From CAVXDY01 sp963721335 (lineage in GTDB: Bacteria; Actinomycetota; Thermoleophilia; Miltoncostaeales; Miltoncostaeaceae), in NCBI GenBank assembly GCA_963721335.1, contig CAVRIV010000005.1:1-64000 (forward strand): a DNA stretch of 64,000 bases, read 5' to 3'. The notes beneath the pieces were generated by a model, which did no database searches, was not told the origin of the DNA, and worked only from the letters and a program-made list of their open reading frames with translations. The translations under genes were made by a program, and so were the position numbers. Every line of letters begins with the position of its first letter. Position 1 is the stretch's first letter. Shown here in pieces: positions 59,587 through 64,000 of the stretch.

Positions 59587-60525
59587 ATGGCCGAAACGTC
59601 CAAGACGGCGGCCTCGGGATCGCGCAGACTCCGGGACGTGAGCATCAACCTGTCCGCCGCCGCCTCCTTCATGGCCGCCCACGCCCGCATGGTGGACCGC
59701 CGCCGGTTCGAGCGGCTCCTGGAGGACGGCGACCCCGCGCCGCTCCTCGCGGCCCTCGCGGCCCACCGCAACCCCGACGGCGGCTACGGCTGGGGCCTCG
59801 AGCCCGACCTGCGGTCCACCGAGAGCCAGCCCGGAGGCGCGCTGCACGCGTTCGAGGTGCTCGAGGAGGCCGGCCCCGCCACCACCCCGGCCGCCGTCGA
59901 GCTCTGCGAATGGCTGGAGTCGGTCTCCCTTCCCGACGGCGGCCTCCCCTTCGCGCTCCCCGTCACCGACGCCGCCGGGGTCGCGCCGTTCTGGGCGGGC
60001 GCCGACCCCGCGGTCTCCTCGCTCCAGATCACCGCCTTCGTCGCGGGCGCCGCCCACGGCGTCGCCGCGCACGACGCGGGCGTCGCCGCGCATCGCTGGC
60101 TCGCCGGCGCCACCCGCTACTGCATCGCCGCCATCCAGGCGATGGACGACGCGCCCCACGCGCTCACGCTGGTCGCCGCGCTGCGGTTCCTCGACGCCGC
60201 GCACGAGGCCCACCCCGAGGCGCCCGCCCTCGTCGCGCGGCTCGGCAGGCTCGTCCCCGAGGACGGGCTGCTGCCGGTCGCGGGCGGCGCGGACGGGGAG
60301 GTGGTGCGCCCGCTCGACATGGCCCCCCTCCCCGACCGCCCGGCACGAGCCCTGTTCACCCCGGACGCCATCGCGGCCGAGCTGCGGCGCCTGGCCGGCG
60401 AGCAGCGGGACGACGGGGGGTGGCCCGTGGACTTCCGGAGCTATTCGCCCGCGGCCGTCCTCGAGTGGCGCGGCTACATGACCGTGCGGGCGGTGTCGAT
60501 CCTCCGGCGGAACCCCATGGCCTGA
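59587..60525 (+). CDS. Prenyltransferase/squalene-cyclase-like alpha-toroid protein
   Basis: 312 residues from ATG 59587 (GTG 59572 would overlap the previous stop as GTGA). The repeat motif AAHRNPDGGYGWGLEPDLRS matches the QW/toroid consensus of terpenoid cyclases and prenyltransferase beta-subunits; SVSLPDGGLPFALPVTD and EQRDDGGWPVDFRSYSPA are further repeat turns. VEWRGYMTVRAVSIL-like residues (here LEWRGYMTVRAVSILRR) end the protein. It is too short for squalene-hopene cyclase (about 630 aa) and lacks DxDD. It is a single-toroid protein of unknown function, paired with a GNAT gene. Confidence 0.7.
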   Translation: MAETSKTAASGSRRLRDVSINLSAAASFMAAHARMVDRRRFERLLEDGDPAPLLAALAAHRNPDGGYGWGLEPDLRSTESQPGGALHAFEVLEEAGPATTPAAVELCEWLESVSLPDGGLPFALPVTDAAGVAPFWAGADPAVSSLQITAFVAGAAHGVAAHDAGVAAHRWLAGATRYCIAAIQAMDDAPHALTLVAALRFLDAAHEAHPEAPALVARLGRLVPEDGLLPVAGGADGEVVRPLDMAPLPDRPARALFTPDAIAAELRRLAGEQRDDGGWPVDFRSYSPAAVLEWRGYMTVRAVSILRRNPMA

Positions 60526-60535
60526 CCGGCCGGCC

Positions 60536-61285
60536 TCACTCCGGCTCGTCGACGACCAGGGCGCGCTCGATGCCCTCCTCGACCAGGGACAGGATCGTGG
60601 GCACCCAGATCAGGTCCTCGGCCGCGTCCTCGGGCGGCGGTCCGGAGGCGAGGATGCGGACCCCCTCCTCGGCGTGCGGGGCGAGCGGCTCCTCGGTGGC
60701 CGCGACCGCGGCCCGGGCCCAGGCGCGGATCTCGGGGTCTCCGCTGGCCCGGGCGAGGGCGTCAACGTCCTCGGGGCGGCGCCCCGCGTCCACGTAGTCG
60801 GCGATCTCGAGGGCGAAGTCCTCGGGGTCGAGGTCGAGCAGGTCGACCGCGATCGCGCCGGCGGCGCGGGCGGCCGCGACGGCGGCCGTCGGGCCGCCCT
60901 CGGCCACGGCCGGCTCTGCGGCGATCAGCCGCTCGCTCGACCGCAGGCCGGCCGCCGCCAGCTCGGTGGCCGCCCGCACGGCGAGCGCACGCGCGAGCGG
61001 GGTGTCGGGGTCGGGATCGCGCGCCCACTCGAGCACGATCTCGAACGCCTCGGCGTCCTCGGGGGCGGCGCGCGCGGCGGCCTGCAGCAGCGCCGTCTCC
61101 ATCGGCCCCCGCAGGAGCGGCCAGTGCTCGGCGGCGGCGGCCGCGGCGAGCTCGGCCGGGTCGCTCGCAGAGCTCTCGTCCGAGAGCGCCCGGGCCAGCG
61201 CCCAGGTCTCGGGGCCGAGCACGCCGCGCGGGAAGCTGAGCCCCGTGAGGGTGAGGACGCGGAGGAGCGCCTCCTCCGGGGTCAT
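60536..61285 (-). CDS. Hypothetical helical protein
   Basis: 249 residues from ATG 61285, overlapping the stop of the FAH gene (ATGA), so co-translated. Almost entirely alpha-helical and acidic (LLRVLTLTGLSFPRG, ELAAAAAAEHWPLLRG, RAAPEDAEAFEIVLEWARDP, IAVDLLDLDPEDFALEIADY), with irregular 30-40-residue helical pairs reminiscent of HEAT-like repeats. No known family or catalytic motif. Probably cytosolic; the coupling hints at a role near fumarylacetoacetate-type metabolism, but this is weak. Confidence 0.65.
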   Translation of the reverse strand: MTPEEALLRVLTLTGLSFPRGVLGPETWALARALSDESSASDPAELAAAAAAEHWPLLRGPMETALLQAAARAAPEDAEAFEIVLEWARDPDPDTPLARALAVRAATELAAAGLRSSERLIAAEPAVAEGGPTAAVAAARAAGAIAVDLLDLDPEDFALEIADYVDAGRRPEDVDALARASGDPEIRAWARAAVAATEEPLAPHAEEGVRILASGPPPEDAAEDLIWVPTILSLVEEGIERALVVDEPE

Positions 61286-62082
61286 CGGATCGCGTGCTCC
61301 AGAACGCCGAGCTCCGGGATCTCCACCCGGACCCGGTCGCCGGGCTGGAGGAAGGCCTTCGGCTCGCGGGCGACGCCGACGCCCGCCGGGGTGCCGGTCG
61401 TGATGACGTCTCCGGGGCGGAGGGTGAAGCTCGACGAGCAGAAGGCGATGAGCTCGGCCACCGGGAACACCATGTCGCGGGTGGTTCCGTCCTGGCGCAG
61501 CTCCCCGTTGACCCAGGTGCGGATGGCGAGCTCCTGGGGGTCGGGCACCTCATCCGCCGTCGTGATCCAGGGCCCGAACGGGGCGAAGCCGTCTCCCCCC
61601 TTGGCGCGGATCCACTGGGGCTCGCTGCGCTGGCGGTCGCGCGCCGAGAGGTCGTTCATCACGGCGTACCCGAAGACGTGGTCGAGGGCCCTGCCGGCCG
61701 GCACGTCGCGAGCGGTGCGGCCGATGACCACCGCGAGCTCGCCCTCGTAGTCGAGCTCGTCCGTGTAGCCCGGCCGGACGACCTCGCCGCTCGGCCCCGT
61801 GACCGCGGAGGCCAGCTTGGCGAACAGCAGCGGCTGGGTGGGCAGATCGGCTCCCGTCTCGGCCGCGTGGTCGCGGTAGTTGAGGCCGATCCCGAGCAGC
61901 GTCCCCGGCGGCAGCGGCGCGAGGAGCTCCGCCTCCGCCCGGCGCACCGGCGGCCCGGGCGCCGGGGGCGGGATCGCGTCGAGGGCGTCGCGGACGTCCC
62001 GGCCCTCGAGTGGCCGGATGAGGTCTCCCTCGACGGCTCCCAGGCGAGTGCCCCCGCCGTCCCGGTACGTGCAGAGTCGCAT
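61282..62082 (-). CDS. Fumarylacetoacetate hydrolase family protein
   Basis: 266 residues, intact. LGIGLNYRDHAAETGADLPT, DELDYEGELAVVIGRTARDV with the two metal-binding glutamates, YAVMNDLSARDRQRSEPQWI with the Asp ligand, KGGDGFAPFGPWITTADEVP and GDVITTGTPAGVGVAREPKA match the FAH domain of isomerases/decarboxylases such as 2-hydroxyhepta-2,4-diene-1,7-dioate isomerase. It breaks or rearranges C-C bonds in beta-dicarbonyl acids. The N-terminal about 70 residues (MRLCTYRDGGGTRLGAVEGD) form the small domain. Divergent from the CDP-alcohol phosphatidyltransferase gene. Confidence 0.92.
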   Translation of the reverse strand: MRLCTYRDGGGTRLGAVEGDLIRPLEGRDVRDALDAIPPPAPGPPVRRAEAELLAPLPPGTLLGIGLNYRDHAAETGADLPTQPLLFAKLASAVTGPSGEVVRPGYTDELDYEGELAVVIGRTARDVPAGRALDHVFGYAVMNDLSARDRQRSEPQWIRAKGGDGFAPFGPWITTADEVPDPQELAIRTWVNGELRQDGTTRDMVFPVAELIAFCSSSFTLRPGDVITTGTPAGVGVAREPKAFLQPGDRVRVEIPELGVLEHAIR

Positions 62083-62161
62083 CGGTCGTTATCCTAGGGT
62101 CCCGAATCGCCCGGAGGCGCGGACTCCGGAGACACCCCGACGATCAAGGGGCGCAGCGCCC

Positions 62162-62782
62162 ATCGGCACCCAGATCGAGGATCTCGGCACCCGCCGCTCC
62201 GGCCTCGCCACGGCCTTCCTGCGCCTGGTGGAGCTGAGCCGCATCACCCCCAACGCGGTCACCGTGATCGGGTTCCTGGGCATCTGCGCCGCCGCGGGCC
62301 TGGCGCTCTCGCGGCTGTGGGTGCTCGCCTCGATCGTGTTCGTCGCGGCGGGCCTGGTGGACTCGCTCGACGGGCTGCTCGCGCGCCACCAGGGGAAGGT
62401 CACCGCCTTCGGGGCGTTCCTCGACTCCAGCCTCGACCGCCTGGCCGAGGGGGTGATCCTGGGCGCGATCGGCATCACCCTCGCCAACGAGGGCAACGAC
62501 TGGGGGCTCGCGGCCTGCTTCGTGGCCCTCACCGGCTCCTTCCTCGTCTCCTACACGAGGGCCCGCGCAGAGGGCCTCGGCATCGACGCCGCCAGCGCCG
62601 GGTTGATGGGCCGGCCCGAGCGCCTCGTGATCGTGGGTGCGGCCCTCTTCCTGGGCAGCCTGGGCGACGTCCTGGCCGTGATGATGGTCGTGCTGGCGGC
62701 CCTCAGCCTCATGACCGCCGGGCACCGCGTCTACGTGGTGTGGCGCGCCTCCGACGGCCGGACGCCGCCGGCGCCCGGGTGA
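62162..62782 (+). CDS. CDP-alcohol phosphatidyltransferase (PgsA/PIS family), start unclear
   Basis: About 206 residues. The catalytic motif D-x2-DG-x2-AR-x8-G-x3-D-x3-D is complete: DSLDGLLARHQGKVTAFGAF then LDSSLDRLAE. LSRITPNAVTVIGFLGICAA opens the first membrane helix; four to six segments follow (LWVLASIVFVAAGLV, VILGAIGITLAN, AACFVALTGSFLVSYTRA, VLAVMMVVLAALSLMTAG). It transfers an alcohol onto CDP-diacylglycerol, as in phosphatidyl-inositol(-phosphate) synthesis. No ATG, GTG or TTG lies near the homology start at about 62162; GTG 62228 is the first downstream and GTG 62068 the nearest upstream. The stop overlaps the next GTG (GTGA). Confidence 0.87.
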   Translation: MGTQIEDLGTRRSGLATAFLRLVELSRITPNAVTVIGFLGICAAAGLALSRLWVLASIVFVAAGLVDSLDGLLARHQGKVTAFGAFLDSSLDRLAEGVILGAIGITLANEGNDWGLAACFVALTGSFLVSYTRARAEGLGIDAASAGLMGRPERLVIVGAALFLGSLGDVLAVMMVVLAALSLMTAGHRVYVVWRASDGRTPPAPG

Positions 62783-64000
62783 CCGCCCCCCTGCGCATCG
62801 CCGTCGTCTCCCCCCACGCGTGGCCGCCGCGGGACGACATCGCCTGCCACATCGCCGCCGAGTCGGCCGCGCTCGCGGCTCGCGGGCACCGCGTCACGAT
62901 CCTCGCGCCGGCCTCCGGCCGTGAGCGCATCGCGGCGGGGCGCGCGCGCCTCCGGGCCGCCAAGGCGGGCGATCCCACCGCGCTCGTGGCGGAGCCCGCG
63001 GAGGTGCTCGAGGTGGCCGTCGCCCGCGCCCTGCCCACGGGACCCGGACGACGCCTGGGCGGGCCCTTCGACCTCGACCTCTCCCTCGAGACCGCCCTGT
63101 CGCGCGCACCCTTCGACGTGGTGCACCTGCACGAGCCGCTGGCTCCCAGCCCGGCGCTCGCCGCCCTGCGCCACAGCCGGGGGCTCACGGCCGCCACCTT
63201 CCACCGCGCCGAGCCGCTCGTGGGGGTGGCGTTCCTGCGGCCGCTGGTGGACCGCGCGCTCGCACGGGTCGACCTGCGGATCGCGACCACGGAGGTCGGC
63301 CGCCGAGCGTTCGCGGAGATCCTTCCGGGCGACTACGCCGTGGTGCGGCCCGGCGTGGAGCTGGAGGGCCTCGCCGACCCCGGTCCCGAGCCGGCGGGCG
63401 CCCCGGGCCTGGTGCTGGTCGCGCGCGGGCGCGACCGTGCCGGCGTGCGCTTCGCCCTCGGCGTGCTGCGCGACCTGGAGCTCGACCTCAACGCGATCGG
63501 CCCGGTGACCGTCCTCGGGCCGCCCGACGCCCCCTGGCGCACGCGCGCCACCGTCCCGAAGATCCTGCGCGACTTCGTCACCGTCGTCCCCGACGGCGGG
63601 CCCGAGGCGCGCGCCGAGCTGCTGCGCACCGGTGGGCGGATCGTGCTGCTCGCGACCCCCGAGGACGCGGCCGGCCCGGTGGCGCGGGAGGCCATGGCCG
63701 CCGGCCGGGCGATCGTGGCGGCCCGGTGCCCCGCGATCGAGGAGGTCGCGCGCCACGGCGTCGAGGCGCTCATCCTGCCGCCGTTCACGCGCGACGCGTG
63801 GGGCGAGGCCGTGGCGGCGCTGGCGACCGACCCCGCGCACCGCGCCGAGCTGGGGGCGCGGGCGGCCGAGCGGGGCCGCGCCCGCTCGTGGCACGACGTG
63901 GCCCGCGAGCTCGAGGAGGGCTACCGGGCGGCGAGCGTCCCCGCGCGGCGGGTCGCCGGCGATTCCGACCGGGTGCTCGCCGACCTCCGGGTGCGGCCGG
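62779..64000 (+). CDS. GT-B glycosyltransferase (PimB/PimC-like), cut by window edge
   Basis: 407 codons are visible from GTG 62779 and the frame runs past the right end. LRIAVVSPHAWPPRDDIACH then IAAESAALAARGHRVTILAP is the N-terminal Rossmann region; FDVVHLHEPLAPSPALAALR and TAATFHRAEPLVG follow, with VARGRDRAGVRFALGVLRDL at the start of the second domain. GREAMAAGRAIVAARCPAIEE-like residues (REAMAAGRAIVAARCPAIEE) are the donor-sugar E-x7-E region. Order matches family GT4. The overlap with the phosphatidyltransferase gene points to phosphatidyl-inositol mannoside-like lipid glycosylation (inference). Confidence 0.83.
   Translation, partial: MTAPLRIAVVSPHAWPPRDDIACHIAAESAALAARGHRVTILAPASGRERIAAGRARLRAAKAGDPTALVAEPAEVLEVAVARALPTGPGRRLGGPFDLDLSLETALSRAPFDVVHLHEPLAPSPALAALRHSRGLTAATFHRAEPLVGVAFLRPLVDRALARVDLRIATTEVGRRAFAEILPGDYAVVRPGVELEGLADPGPEPAGAPGLVLVARGRDRAGVRFALGVLRDLELDLNAIGPVTVLGPPDAPWRTRATVPKILRDFVTVVPDGGPEARAELLRTGGRIVLLATPEDAAGPVAREAMAAGRAIVAARCPAIEEVARHGVEALILPPFTRDAWGEAVAALATDPAHRAELGARAAERGRARSWHDVARELEEGYRAASVPARRVAGDSDRVLADLRVRP

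Overview
The window is about 72-75% GC, uses many GTG starts and 4-bp ATGA/GTGA overlaps, and carries the actinobacterial heat-shock order dnaK-grpE-dnaJ-hspR-clpB, an RsbV/RsbW/sigma-B type partner-switching module, sat and lon. Gene content fits a soil or sediment actinobacterium, plausibly class Thermoleophilia (Gaiellales/Solirubrobacterales-like). That placement is inference from gene content, since no rRNA is present.

Layout. 0-6.7 kb: small stress-type and hypothetical genes (DUF72, STAS, small acidic proteins, PRC-barrel, SRPBCC), two chimeric gene joins and a sigma-factor remnant, next to a tRNA-Ala(UGC). 7-16.4 kb: epimerase, aldo/keto reductase, a zinc-ribbon PAS protein, a secreted subtilase, uppP, the STAS/sigma/anti-sigma cluster and a YihY membrane protein. 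16.4-25.4 kb: nhaA, a lipid-binding and a thioredoxin-like protein, a damaged ion permease, a CBS protein, two divergent paralogous glycoside hydrolases plus a C-terminal remnant of a third copy, a large secreted protein and a CxxCH lipoprotein. 25.3-30.7 kb (minus strand): sulfate adenylyltransferase, phosphosulfolactate synthase, an SDH/NadB-family flavoprotein and a LysR regulator with a palindromic box in front of the flavoprotein gene; GDPD and VOC genes follow. 30.8-34.9 kb: lon behind an array of GGTTAC dyads, an HxlR-type regulator and damaged small genes. 34.9-41.7 kb: surface-polysaccharide genes (NDP-sugar dehydratase, glycosyltransferase, DegT aminotransferase) and a PLP decarboxylase. 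41.8-51.3 kb: orphan histidine kinase, secreted phosphodiester glycosidase, MFS exporter, metallo-hydrolase, sulfotransferase and an RHH-Doc toxin-antitoxin pair. 51.3-58 kb: heat-shock operon. 58-64 kb: endonuclease III-like protein, GNAT, a toroid-fold protein, FAH hydrolase, a CDP-alcohol phosphatidyltransferase and a glycosyltransferase cut by the window edge.

Sequence quality changes abruptly near 37.5 kb. To the left, many obviously housekeeping genes (lon, sat, nhaA, uppP) carry single-base frameshifts, nearly all +1, and several genes are internal-deletion chimeras. To the right, every gene reads through cleanly. Frameshifts in the left part are therefore more likely sequencing or assembly errors than pseudogenization; frameshifted genes are annotated over their full inferred extent with approximate shift positions.

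Most interesting are the LysR-flavoprotein-phosphosulfolactate synthase-sat cluster with its operator, the dyad arrays at the lon and dnaK promoters, the gene chimeras, and the dispersed glycoside hydrolase family with a gene remnant.
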